From Paenibacillus_AB hodogayensis (lineage in GTDB: Bacteria; Bacillota; Bacilli; Paenibacillales; NBRC-103111), in contig NZ_BAAAYO010000008.1 of assembly GCF_039536325.1 (NCBI RefSeq), positions 434,001 through 498,000 of the forward strand: a stretch of 64,000 nt of DNA, given 5' to 3'. A program made the position numbers and the translations under genes. Shown piece after piece: positions 50,772 to 58,648 of the stretch. How positions within the stretch are numbered: position 1 is the first letter of the stretch; the number at the start of each line of letters is the position of its first letter. Under the pieces are notes generated by a model. The model was not told where the DNA came from. It saw only the letters and a list, made by a program, of their open reading frames with translations, and did not search any database.

Positions 50772-52826
50772 TTAATCCAACTGTTCTCCGTCCAAAATCT
50801 GCTCCCTCTGCAAAAATTCGCGCAGCGGCAGCATGTCCGCCGATGTCCAGAAGCCGGGATCGGCCACAAGGTCGGCCGAGTCGTCCCGGGCTTGCTCCAT
50901 CGTCTCGAAATCGCTCATCAGATCGGCCAGCTTGAACTCCGGCAGCCCGCTCTGCTTCGTGCCGAAAAAGTCCCCGGGGCCGCGCAGCTCGAGATCGCGG
51001 CGGGCGATCTCGAAGCCGTCGTTCGTCTCCGTCATGACGCGGAGACGCTCCTTCGCCGTCTCGTTTTTCGGGTCCGCGATCAAGATACAGAACGACTGGT
51101 GCTCGCCCCGGCCTACCCGGCCGCGAAGCTGATGCAGCTGGGACAGTCCGAACCGAATAGCGTCATAGATGACCATAACGGTCGCATTCGGCACGTCGAC
51201 GCCAACCTCGATAACGGTCGTGGAGACGAGCACCTGCACCCGTTTTTCCTTGAACTCGTTCATCACCGCATCCTTCTCCTGCGTCGGCATCCGGCCGTGG
51301 AGCAGCCCGACGCGAAAATCCGGAAATGCGTGCGACATTTGCACATGCACATCGATCGCGTTTTGCACATCGAGCTTCTCCGACTCTTCGATCAGCGGGC
51401 AAATGACATACGCCTGACGGCCTTCCAACACCTCGCGGCGGATAAAGGCGATCACGCGGTCCAGCTTGTCGTGACCGAGAGCGTACGTCTTGATCGGCTT
51501 GCGCCCTTGCGGCAGCTCGCGCAGCGTCGAGACGTCCAGATCGCCGAACGCCGTAATGGCGAGCGTCCGCGGAATCGGCGTCGCCGTCATCGTCAGCACG
51601 TCCGGGTTCATCCCTTTGCGCCGCAGCACGCTGCGCTGGTTCACCCCGAAGCGATGCTGCTCGTCGGTCACGACCAGCCCCAGCTTGCGGAACAGCACAT
51701 CGTCCTGAATGAGCGCATGAGTGCCGACAACGACGTCGATCAGTCCCATATGCAGGGCAGCGAGCGTTTCCCGACGCTGGCGGTCGGTCGCGCTGCCCGT
51801 CAGCAGGCCGACCTGCACGCCGTAAGGCTCGAACAGCTTGTCGAGCGATTTCTTGTGCTGCTCGGCCAATATTTCCGTCGGCACCATGAGCGCCCCCTGG
51901 CAGCCGGCGCGGACCGTAGCGAACAGGGCGGCGGCCGCCACCACCGTCTTGCCCGCGCCCACATCTCCTTGAAGCAGCCGATTCATGCAATAAGGCTGCT
52001 TCAGATCGTGCAAAATTTCGCCGATGACCTTCTTCTGCGAATCGGTCAGCTTGAAAGGCAAGCCGCGCACGAATTGGCGGACGACCTCATTGTCGAACTC
52101 ATGGGCGACTCCGTCCGCCCTTTTCCGCTGGAGCGCCCGGAACGCATGCATCTTCAATTGGAAAAAAAACAGCTCCTCGTAGACGAGCCGTCTGCGAGCC
52201 TGTTTCCCTTCCGCCGCGTCGTCGGGATGATGAATCCGATATACGGCCTGCTTGCGCGGCATGAATCCGTATTTGTCGACAATCGGGACCGGCAGCACCT
52301 CCGTGACGAGCGCCCCGAACTGAACGATTCCCTGCTGGATCGTTTTGCGCATCCACTTCTGCGTCAGTGCAGCCGTGATCGAATAAACAGGCTGCAGCGT
52401 GCCCGTCTGAGACGAGCTCCCTCCCGGAAGCTCCGTCTCGGATACGATCAGCTGCAGCCTGCGGCCGTCCCATTTCCCCGTCAACACGATGTCCTGCCCG
52501 GGATGCAGCCTGTCCTTCAGAAAATGCCGGTTGAACATGACCGCCGAGATGAACAGCGGGTCGATATATACTTTGCAGGTCATCCGCGACTTGCTGCGGC
52601 CGTACATTTGCAATACCGGTTCGCTGTATATTTTGCCCTGAACGGTCACTTTCTCCCCGTCCTTCACGGCAGCCAAATCGCGTATGTGATAATCCTCGTA
52701 ACGGAACGGATAATATTCGATCAGGTCCGCAACCGTACCGATGGAGAGCGCCTCCAGCTCCTTCGCCTTGGCCGGAGTGACGCCCTTGACGGCGCGGACC
52801 GGATACGCATGCAGATCGTTATTCAT
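50772..52826 (-). CDS. recG: ATP-dependent DNA helicase RecG
   Basis: A 684-residue superfamily 2 helicase that remodels stalled replication forks and Holliday junctions. An N-terminal wedge domain with an OB fold (KVTVQGKIYSEPVLQMYGRS) is followed by helicase motifs: Walker A LLQGDVGAGKT, DEQH in VVTDEQHRFGVNQR (DEQH is normal for RecG), TMTATPIPRTLA, and RecG-specific LHQLRGRVGRGEHQSFCIL and DLELRGPGDFFGTKQSGLP. The length is typical. Its start overlaps the end of degV by 8 bases, so the two are translationally coupled. Confidence 0.96.
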   Translation of the reverse strand: MNNDLHAYPVRAVKGVTPAKAKELEALSIGTVADLIEYYPFRYEDYHIRDLAAVKDGEKVTVQGKIYSEPVLQMYGRSKSRMTCKVYIDPLFISAVMFNRHFLKDRLHPGQDIVLTGKWDGRRLQLIVSETELPGGSSSQTGTLQPVYSITAALTQKWMRKTIQQGIVQFGALVTEVLPVPIVDKYGFMPRKQAVYRIHHPDDAAEGKQARRRLVYEELFFFQLKMHAFRALQRKRADGVAHEFDNEVVRQFVRGLPFKLTDSQKKVIGEILHDLKQPYCMNRLLQGDVGAGKTVVAAAALFATVRAGCQGALMVPTEILAEQHKKSLDKLFEPYGVQVGLLTGSATDRQRRETLAALHMGLIDVVVGTHALIQDDVLFRKLGLVVTDEQHRFGVNQRSVLRRKGMNPDVLTMTATPIPRTLAITAFGDLDVSTLRELPQGRKPIKTYALGHDKLDRVIAFIRREVLEGRQAYVICPLIEESEKLDVQNAIDVHVQMSHAFPDFRVGLLHGRMPTQEKDAVMNEFKEKRVQVLVSTTVIEVGVDVPNATVMVIYDAIRFGLSQLHQLRGRVGRGEHQSFCILIADPKNETAKERLRVMTETNDGFEIARRDLELRGPGDFFGTKQSGLPEFKLADLMSDFETMEQARDDSADLVADPGFWTSADMLPLREFLQREQILDGEQLD

Positions 52827-53676
52827 AGTGCGGTCTGGCGAACGCGGCTACCGTGCCCGGTCCGGCATGCGTGCCGACGACCGGACCGACGTCCGTATAC
52901 GTCAGCTCCGCAATATTGAAATGCTCCTGCAGCAGGCGGCTGAACTCCGCCCCCGCCTCCGGTGCGCCCGCATGCGCAACGGTCAGATCGATCGGCCGGT
53001 CGCCGAAATCGGCCTTGAGCAAATCGACGATGCGGGCCATCGCCTTCTTGGTTCCGCGCACCTTGTCCACCGACGATACTTCGCCTTGGCCGTCGATCGT
53101 CAAAATCGGCTTGATGTTCAGCAGCGAGCCGAACAACGCCGCCGCTTTGCCGATCCGTCCGCCCTTCTGCAAATATTCGAGCGTGCCGACAAGAAAATAA
53201 ATGCGCATATCCTGACGAAGCCGATCTACAAGCTCCAGCACTTCGGGCACGCTTTTTCCCGCTGCGGCAGCTTTGGCTGCCTCTACCACAAGCAGGCCGA
53301 TGCCGTACGACGCCGACTTGGAATCGACGACCGCGAGTCTGTCGTCCGCCTCCAGCAGCGTCTTGGCAAGCAGCGCCGACTGGTACGTTCCGCTCATCGC
53401 CGAGGAAAGATGGATCGAAATAATGGCCGTATCCGGCTCCTGGGAGAGCTTCTTGTATATGTCCAGAAAGTCTGCCGGAGATGGCTGCGACGTCGTCGGC
53501 AGCGCCGATGCGGTCGGCAGCTTCTCGTAAAACTGCGAAGGCTGGATCGTCACGGCGTCATAAAACGTTTCCGTGCCGAAATGAACTTTCAGCGGCACCA
53601 TCTCGATGCCGTATTGTTTCCGGAGCGGCTCCGGAATATCGGACGTGCTGTCCGTCACCACGCGGATTTTCCCCAT
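52819..53676 (-). CDS. DegV-family fatty-acid-binding protein (FakB-like)
   Basis: A 285-residue DegV protein: VTDSTSDIPEPLRKQYGIEM at the start, QPSPADFLDIYKKLSQEPDT, SIHLSSAMSGTYQSALLA in the fatty-acid carboxylate site and FLVGTLEYLQKGGRIGKAAA. DegV/FakB proteins hold a fatty acid while FakA phosphorylates it, feeding exogenous fatty acids into phospholipid. The adjacent gene on the same strand (39 bases upstream) encodes a FakA homologue, which supports this role. Confidence 0.92.
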   Translation of the reverse strand: MGKIRVVTDSTSDIPEPLRKQYGIEMVPLKVHFGTETFYDAVTIQPSQFYEKLPTASALPTTSQPSPADFLDIYKKLSQEPDTAIISIHLSSAMSGTYQSALLAKTLLEADDRLAVVDSKSASYGIGLLVVEAAKAAAAGKSVPEVLELVDRLRQDMRIYFLVGTLEYLQKGGRIGKAAALFGSLLNIKPILTIDGQGEVSSVDKVRGTKKAMARIVDLLKADFGDRPIDLTVAHAGAPEAGAEFSRLLQEHFNIAELTYTDVGPVVGTHAGPGTVAAFARPHYE

Positions 53677-53715
53677 TGGCGTCCCTCATTTCCACCGAAA
53701 TTCCTTGTTTGCCGG

Positions 53716-55458
53716 TTATTCCACCGAGATCAGATAATAGTATACCGGCTGCCCGCCGGCCAATATTTCCAGCTCCGCCTCCGGATAACCGTCCTCGATC
53801 AGCTCGGCGAGCCGGGCAGTCTCCGCTTCCGGCGCGTCGGCGCCCGACAGCACGGTCACCACTTCGCCGCCGGCCGCCATCATGCTGTCCAGCAGCTTCC
53901 GGCATACGTCCTCGAGCAGAGGAGCGGAAGCGATAATCTTGTTATTGTGAATGCCGAGATAGTCGCCCTCGCGAATATCGATACCGTCGATTTGCGTATC
54001 CCGCACCGCATGCGTCACTTGCCCCGACTGCACCTCGCCGATCGAAGCTTCCATCAGTTCGGCGTTGCGCTCCGCCGTGGCGTTCGGCTGAAAGGCCAGC
54101 ATCGCCGTGAAGCCTTGCGGAATCGTCTTCGTCGGCAGCACGACGACCCGGCGGTCCGTCAAATCGCGGGCTTGCTGCGCGGCCAGTATAATGTTCGAGT
54201 TGTTCGGAAATACGAACACGGTTTCCGCAGCGACCTTGTCGATCGCTCCGACGATTTCTTCCGTGCTCGGATTCATCGTCTGGCCGCCGGACAAGATGAC
54301 ATCGACGCCCAAATTGTCGAAGATCGCGGCAATGCCGTCGCCCGCCGCAACTGCGACGAAGCCGAACGGTTTGAGCGGCTGCGCGTCTTTATCCACAGCA
54401 GGCTGTCCGTTATCTGTCCCGCTTGCCGGCTCGGCGATCGCGGCCGCTCCCGGCCCGTCCTCGGCCAACAGATGCGAATGCTGCTCGCGCATGTTCTCGA
54501 TCTTGATCCTCGTCAGCTCGCCGTAGCGTTGGGCCAGCGACAGCACATTCCCGGGATATTCCGCATGCACGTGCACCTTTACCAGATCGTCGTCGGCCAC
54601 GACGAGCAGCGAATCGCCGTGCGTCTCCAACTCGCTCCGGAAACGCGCCTCGTCGAACTCGCCTCCACTTGTCTCGCCCGGCTCCAGCCGGATCATGAAC
54701 TCGGTGCAATAACCGAATTCGATATCTTCCGTAGCCATGTGGGCTTGCGCGCGAAGCGAATGCTCCTCGTCGCGTACCGGCGAAGCCGCAACAGAGCGAG
54801 CCGCGGTTGGATAAGCCTCCGGACCGGCTGACAGGCTGCCGTCCAGCGCCGCGACAAAGCCTTCGTAAATCCAAACCAGGCCTTGTCCGCCGGCGTCGAC
54901 TACCCCGACCTGCTTCAGCACGGGAAGCTGATCCGGCGTTCTTGCGAGCGCCTCCTTCGCCTTGACGAGCACCTCGCGCATCAGATCGCCGGCGTCGTCG
55001 CTTTTGCGCGCGGAAGCGACTGCATGCTTGGCCGCTTCGCGGGCAACCGTCAAGATGGTGCCTTCCACCGGCTTGACGACCGCCTTGTAGGCCGTATCTA
55101 CGCCCTGTTGCAGCGCTTGCGCCAATTGCTGGGCGTTGATCGATTCTTCCTCCTGGATCGCCTTGGCGAATCCCCGGAACAGTTGGGACAAAATGACGCC
55201 GGAGTTGCCGCGGGCGCCCATCAGAAGCCCTTTCGACAGCACCTCGGCCGCTTTGCCGATATGCGGGTATGTCTTTTTCTTCAGCTCGTCCACACCGGAA
55301 GTCAAGGTCATATTCATATTCGTGCCCGTGTCGCCGTCCGGCACGGGAAATACGTTCAGCGCGTTGACGTTTCCTGCGTTGAGATGCAACAATTCGGCGC
55401 CTTTATAGATCATGCTGGTAAAATCGGGTCCGGTTATTATTTTAAAGCGCTTACTCAA
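53716..55458 (-). CDS. fakA: Fatty acid kinase FakA / DAK2-domain protein (YloV)
   Basis: A 580-residue kinase. The N-terminal DhaL (DAK2) domain binds ATP-Mg with the aspartates of NVFPVPDGDTGTNMNMTL and the loop MGARGNSGVILSQ; the middle and C-terminal DegV-like parts bind FakB (FNPNATAERNAE-type region, CTEFMIRLEP, SGADAPEAE). It phosphorylates fatty acids carried by DegV/FakB. TTG 55458 follows GGGGGAG at 7 bases. It lies between yloU and degV in the order known from Bacillus (yloU-yloV-...-recG). Confidence 0.92.
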   Translation of the reverse strand: MSKRFKIITGPDFTSMIYKGAELLHLNAGNVNALNVFPVPDGDTGTNMNMTLTSGVDELKKKTYPHIGKAAEVLSKGLLMGARGNSGVILSQLFRGFAKAIQEEESINAQQLAQALQQGVDTAYKAVVKPVEGTILTVAREAAKHAVASARKSDDAGDLMREVLVKAKEALARTPDQLPVLKQVGVVDAGGQGLVWIYEGFVAALDGSLSAGPEAYPTAARSVAASPVRDEEHSLRAQAHMATEDIEFGYCTEFMIRLEPGETSGGEFDEARFRSELETHGDSLLVVADDDLVKVHVHAEYPGNVLSLAQRYGELTRIKIENMREQHSHLLAEDGPGAAAIAEPASGTDNGQPAVDKDAQPLKPFGFVAVAAGDGIAAIFDNLGVDVILSGGQTMNPSTEEIVGAIDKVAAETVFVFPNNSNIILAAQQARDLTDRRVVVLPTKTIPQGFTAMLAFQPNATAERNAELMEASIGEVQSGQVTHAVRDTQIDGIDIREGDYLGIHNNKIIASAPLLEDVCRKLLDSMMAAGGEVVTVLSGADAPEAETARLAELIEDGYPEAELEILAGGQPVYYYLISVE

Positions 55459-55511
55459 GAAAAAACTCCCCCATCCCTCAAATACATATCGGCTGATCGG
55501 TCTCGCCCGTC

Positions 55512-55865
55512 CTAATGCGCGATGCGCACCCCTTGCACGACTATATCCACGAAATCGGCCTTCAGTCCGACGACGTCGTTCAGCACGTATTTCACCTTCG
55601 ACTGGACGTTATGGGCCACTTCGGAAATTTTCGTTCCGTAACTGACGATAATATGCAATTCAATGTGCAGCCCGTCCGGCTCAATGCGAACTTCGACGCC
55701 GCGGCTCTGGTTGTCTCTTCCGAGCAGCTCGGCAATGCCGTCCTTGAGCTGCTTGCGCGAAGCCATGCCGACGAGGCCGTAGCAATCGAGGGCGGCCGAA
55801 CCGGCGAGCACCGCGATCACTTCATTCGAGATGAACACTTTTCCCCACTCATTGTCGATCTGCAT
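55512..55865 (-). CDS. yloU: Asp23/Gls24-family protein YloU
   Basis: A 117-residue Asp23 (DUF322) protein: GKVFISNEVIAVLAGSAALD and CYGLVGMASRKQLKDGIAEL at the start, IELHIIVSYGTKISEVAHNV and VKYVLNDVVGLKADFVDIVV at the end. The family is linked to envelope stress or to small membrane-associated assemblies; the exact role is unknown. ATG 55865 is the first start consistent with the family; the longer frame runs into the promoter. It is divergent from rpmB and precedes fakA by 53 bases. Confidence 0.9.
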   Translation of the reverse strand: MQIDNEWGKVFISNEVIAVLAGSAALDCYGLVGMASRKQLKDGIAELLGRDNQSRGVEVRIEPDGLHIELHIIVSYGTKISEVAHNVQSKVKYVLNDVVGLKADFVDIVVQGVRIAH

Positions 55866-55919
55866 GGTTGTGACCAGCTCCTCTCCGATTCGCAAATGTG
55901 AACATGTTTCTTTCATTTT

Positions 55920-55948
55920 ACTATAATCGACACAAGAAAGAAATGCAA
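55920..55948 (-). promoter_or_regulatory. SigA promoter of yloU-fakA
   Basis: On the minus strand TTGCAT (55943-55948), a 17-base spacer and TATAGT (55920-55925), ending about 55 bases before the yloU start. Confidence 0.6.
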
Positions 55949-55965
55949 AAACCGCAGCGCCGGAA

Positions 55966-55994
55966 TTGACTGGCACACCGTCATGTGCTAATAT
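55966..55994 (+). promoter_or_regulatory. SigA promoter of rpmB
   Basis: TTGACT (55966-55971), a 17-base spacer and TAATAT (55989-55994), about 46 bases upstream of the rpmB start. It is back to back with the yloU promoter. Confidence 0.6.
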
Positions 55995-56040
55995 ATTGAG
56001 GTATGTGCTCGGTATGATTGTTTTTCAGGAGGTGTAACTC

Positions 56041-56229
56041 ATGTCCCGCAAATGTACGATTACTGGCAAAAGCCCGCGCCAAGGCAACCACGTTTCCCAC
56101 GCCAACAACAAAAACAAACGCACCTGGGGCGTTAACGTGCAAAAAGTTCGCATCATGGTCAACGGCAAGCCAAAACGCGTTTATGTAAGCGCCCGTGCTT
56201 TGAGATCCGGCCTTGTTGAGCGCGTGTAA
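56041..56229 (+). CDS. rpmB: 50S ribosomal protein L28
   Basis: A 62-residue ribosomal protein of standard length: SRKCTITGKSPRQGNHVSHA at the start and VQKVRIMVNGKPKRVYVSAR, then ALRSGLVERV at the end. AGGAGGTG precedes ATG 56041. It is the only plus-strand gene in the right-hand 25 kb, as in Bacillus where rpmB is opposite to spoVM and yloU. It has its own promoter and terminator. Confidence 0.98.
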   Translation: MSRKCTITGKSPRQGNHVSHANNKNKRTWGVNVQKVRIMVNGKPKRVYVSARALRSGLVERV

Positions 56230-56277
56230 GCATTCGTCCGAACCGTTTCCTTGCGATTTGATACGAGGCGAATAGAC

Positions 56278-56308
56278 AAAAAGCACCTGATTACGGGTGC
56301 TTTTTTTT
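56278..56308 (+). terminator. Terminator after rpmB
   Basis: AAAGCACC ... GGGTGCTTT closes a stem followed by eight Ts. It lies between the convergent genes rpmB and spoVM. Confidence 0.9.
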
Positions 56309-56486
56309 CGTTCCACCGCCGCCTGCGGGCCGGCTGCCGGCCGAAGCCCGCTTGGACGCTTCCGCCGCTGGCGCTGATTCGGCCTATGGCGCAGGCGGGC
56401 TGCTTCCCGAACCGCCGCGAGAAGAGCGATAACCGGTAGTATGGACGATCTCGTACGCCGCTTGCGCGCAGGCGCGATTCCGGCAT

Positions 56487-56567
56487 TCAGCTCTTGCTGA
56501 ATGAATTCAGAATGGCCTTGACGACACCGCCCAAAAATCTTGGTAGCTTAATTGTATAAAATTTCAT
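56487..56567 (-). CDS. spoVM: Stage V sporulation protein M (SpoVM), 26 residues
   Basis: A 26-codon gene below usual calling limits. The peptide begins MKFYTIKLPRFLGGVVKAIL and ends in SFSKS, almost the known B. subtilis SpoVM. This amphipathic helix recognises the convex membrane of the forespore and anchors SpoIVA to start coat assembly. The conserved Pro, which breaks the helix, is present. GGGAGGGG precedes ATG 56567 by about 6 bases. The position between rpe and rpmB is the canonical one. Confidence 0.95.
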   Translation of the reverse strand: MKFYTIKLPRFLGGVVKAILNSFSKS

Positions 56568-56698
56568 TTCTACCCCTCCCTCGCATGTTCCGCGCGGCCC
56601 GTAAGCCCCCGCCGTCTGTCCCGTTTTTGCGCCGCCGCGCAGATCCACCTTCTGTCTTCAGCTTATTCGCCGCCTGCGGAAAAGGTGATGATCCGGAC

Positions 56699-56730
56699 AA
56701 AAAAACTACAAGAGCGGCAACTCTTGTAGT
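56699..56730 (-). terminator. Terminator of the prkC-rpe operon
   Basis: On the minus strand ACTACAAGAG pairs perfectly with CTCTTGTAGT and seven Ts follow, 44 bases past the stop of the small membrane protein gene. spoVM downstream therefore needs its own promoter. The rest of 56568-56773 shows no gene. Confidence 0.85.
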
Positions 56731-56773
56731 CATCTATATGCGGCCCGGCGGGAAAACATGCCAGCGTCCTCGG

Positions 56774-57052
56774 TTAGGGTTCCATTTTCAAGCCCGGCGG
56801 CTCGAGGTTGAGAATCGGGATTTTGCCGATCACCACGTATACGACCGTCAGCAGCACCCAGAACAACAGCGCTACGAGAATGAAGCTGATTCGCAGCCCT
56901 TTGGACTCGTACGTTTTGAAAAAATAAATGCCGACGACCAACGCTCCGAGCGAATAAACGTAACGGAAAATCGAGAAGTCCTGCCATGAAAAAATAAGGA
57001 GCAGATGACCGGCCACAAAGCTGCACAACAGCAGCATCAATGTCTTCTTCAA
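56774..57052 (-). CDS. Small membrane protein of unknown function
   Basis: A 92-residue protein with three hydrophobic segments (TLMLLLCSFVAGHLLLIFSW; YVYSLGALVVGIYFF; ISFILVALLFWVLLTVVYVV) and a short polar end (GKIPILNLEPPGLKMEP). I recognise no family. TTG 57052 has AGGAGG 9 bases upstream, inside the end of rpe, so it is expressed with rpe. In Bacillus this place holds thiN, which is absent here. Confidence 0.75.
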   Translation of the reverse strand: MKKTLMLLLCSFVAGHLLLIFSWQDFSIFRYVYSLGALVVGIYFFKTYESKGLRISFILVALLFWVLLTVVYVVIGKIPILNLEPPGLKMEP

Positions 57053-57055
57053 ACG

Positions 57056-57727
57056 TCACAGCCCTCCTGCGGCGGACCGGCGAATCGTCGCGATCGCCGC
57101 TGCGCGGTCCGGCTGAGCGAATACGGCATTGCCTGCAACCAGCACGTTCGCCCCCGCCTGACGGACGAGCAGCGCCGTTTCTTCGTTCACGCCGCCGTCG
57201 ACCTCGATATGGACATGCGAGAGGCCGCGGTCGTCGAGCATCCGGCGCAAATCGGCGATCTTGGGTACGCTTGAGCGAATAAAGCGCTGTCCGCCGAAGC
57301 CCGGATTGACCGTCATCAGCAGGACAAGGTCGACGTCGTCGACAATATGCTCGAGCGCGGTCAGAGGCGTCGCCGGGTTCAGCACGACGCCGGCCTTAAC
57401 CCCTTCGCTCTTGATCTGCTGCACGGTCCGGTGCAGATGCGTGCACGCTTCCGCATGAACCGATATGTAATCCGCCCCGGCCTGGGCGAACGCCCCGATA
57501 TACTCGTTCGGCCGGGCGATCATCAGGTGAACGTCAAGCGGAAGCTTCGTGTGCGGCCGAATAGCCTGTACGATGGCCGGTCCGAGCGTAATGTTGGGCA
57601 CGAAATGGCCGTCCATGACGTCCACGTGGATCCAGTCCGCGCCTCCTTGTTCCACGTCCCGCACTTCTTCGCCCAAACGGGCAAAGTCCGCGGACAGGAT
57701 AGATGGAGCGATAAGCAGTTCCGTCAT
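57056..57727 (-). CDS. rpe: Ribulose-phosphate 3-epimerase
   Basis: A 223-residue TIM-barrel enzyme that interconverts ribulose 5-phosphate and xylulose 5-phosphate in the pentose phosphate pathway. Metal and catalytic residues are visible: APSILSADFARLGEEV, WIHVDVMDGHFVPNITLGP (catalytic Asp, metal His), LDVHLMI, VNPGFGGQRFI and IEVDGGVNEE. GGAGGT precedes ATG 57727. It lies 3 bases after rsgA in the operon. Confidence 0.97.
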   Translation of the reverse strand: MTELLIAPSILSADFARLGEEVRDVEQGGADWIHVDVMDGHFVPNITLGPAIVQAIRPHTKLPLDVHLMIARPNEYIGAFAQAGADYISVHAEACTHLHRTVQQIKSEGVKAGVVLNPATPLTALEHIVDDVDLVLLMTVNPGFGGQRFIRSSVPKIADLRRMLDDRGLSHVHIEVDGGVNEETALLVRQAGANVLVAGNAVFAQPDRAAAIATIRRSAAGGL

Positions 57728-57730
57728 TGG

Positions 57731-58648
57731 TCAGTACCTCCGTTTCCGATCTTTGATTTCCTGTAAAAAAACGAGGTAATGCTTGTACCGGCTTGCCGCG
57801 ATCTCCCCGCTCTCGAGCGCGGCGAGCACTTGACAGCCCGGCTCGTGCTGGTGCAGGCAGCCGCGGAATTTGCACCCGGCCGATAGTCGCTTCATCTCGG
57901 CGAAGCAGGCGGACAACTCCTCCGCCTCCAACTGCACGAAATCGAGCTGGCTGAAGCCAGGCGTATCGGCTACCAGACCGCCGCCGTCGACAGCGATCAG
58001 CTCGACATGGCGGGTCGTATGCTTGCCTCGGCCGAGCTTCAGGCTGATTGCATTCGTATCCAGATCGAGTCCGGGCACGAGCGCGTTCAACAGCGAAGAC
58101 TTGCCGACGCCGGATTGCCCGGAGAACACGCTCGTCCGTCCGGCCAAGCGGGTACGCACTTCCTCGATCCCGTCCCTCGTGCTCGCGCTCGTCACGATGA
58201 CCGTGTACCCGATTTTTTCGTATACCCGCTTCACCTCGTCCGGCTCGGGCTGCTCCCGCCGTTCCTCCTCCGCCCCGCCGTCGTCCAGCAGGTCGCTTTT
58301 GGTCAGACAAATGATCGTCTCCAGCCCGGCGTTTTCGGTATGCACCAAAAATTTGTCCAGCAGCTGCAAATTCAGCGCAGGCTCGACCAAGGAAAAAGCC
58401 AACACCGCCAAGTCGACATTGGCCACGGGAGGACGGATCAGCTCCGTCGTCCGCGGCTTGATCTCGTCGACGGTGCCTTCCCCGTTCTCGGTTATCCCGT
58501 AAACAACGCGGTCGCCGACCAGGGGGCTAATGCCCCGCTTCTTGAAAATGCCGCGGGCGCGGCATTGCACCGTTTCTTGCGCATCGTTCTCCGCGGGCAT
58601 TACGTAGTAATAGCCGCTCAACGCTTTTACAATTACGCCCTCAGGCAT
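57731..58648 (-). CDS. rsgA: Ribosome small-subunit-dependent GTPase A
   Basis: A 305-residue circularly permuted GTPase that helps the last steps of 30S assembly. Order: OB fold (LSGYYYVMPAENDAQETVQC), G4 CLTKSDLLDD, G1 FSGQSGVGKSSLLNALVPG, G3 DTPGFSQLD, then the zinc-finger domain with Cys-x6-His-x7-Cys elements (GCKFRGCLHQHEPGCQVLAA). All are intact. Its ATG overlaps the end of prkC, so it is coupled to the kinase; PrkC is known to phosphorylate this GTPase in Bacillus. Confidence 0.97.
   Translation of the reverse strand: MPEGVIVKALSGYYYVMPAENDAQETVQCRARGIFKKRGISPLVGDRVVYGITENGEGTVDEIKPRTTELIRPPVANVDLAVLAFSLVEPALNLQLLDKFLVHTENAGLETIICLTKSDLLDDGGAEEERREQPEPDEVKRVYEKIGYTVIVTSASTRDGIEEVRTRLAGRTSVFSGQSGVGKSSLLNALVPGLDLDTNAISLKLGRGKHTTRHVELIAVDGGGLVADTPGFSQLDFVQLEAEELSACFAEMKRLSAGCKFRGCLHQHEPGCQVLAALESGEIAASRYKHYLVFLQEIKDRKRRY

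Noticed and set aside
50709..52919. 736-codon plus-strand frame opposite recG
   Set aside because: His/Arg-rich mirror of recG; no start signals.
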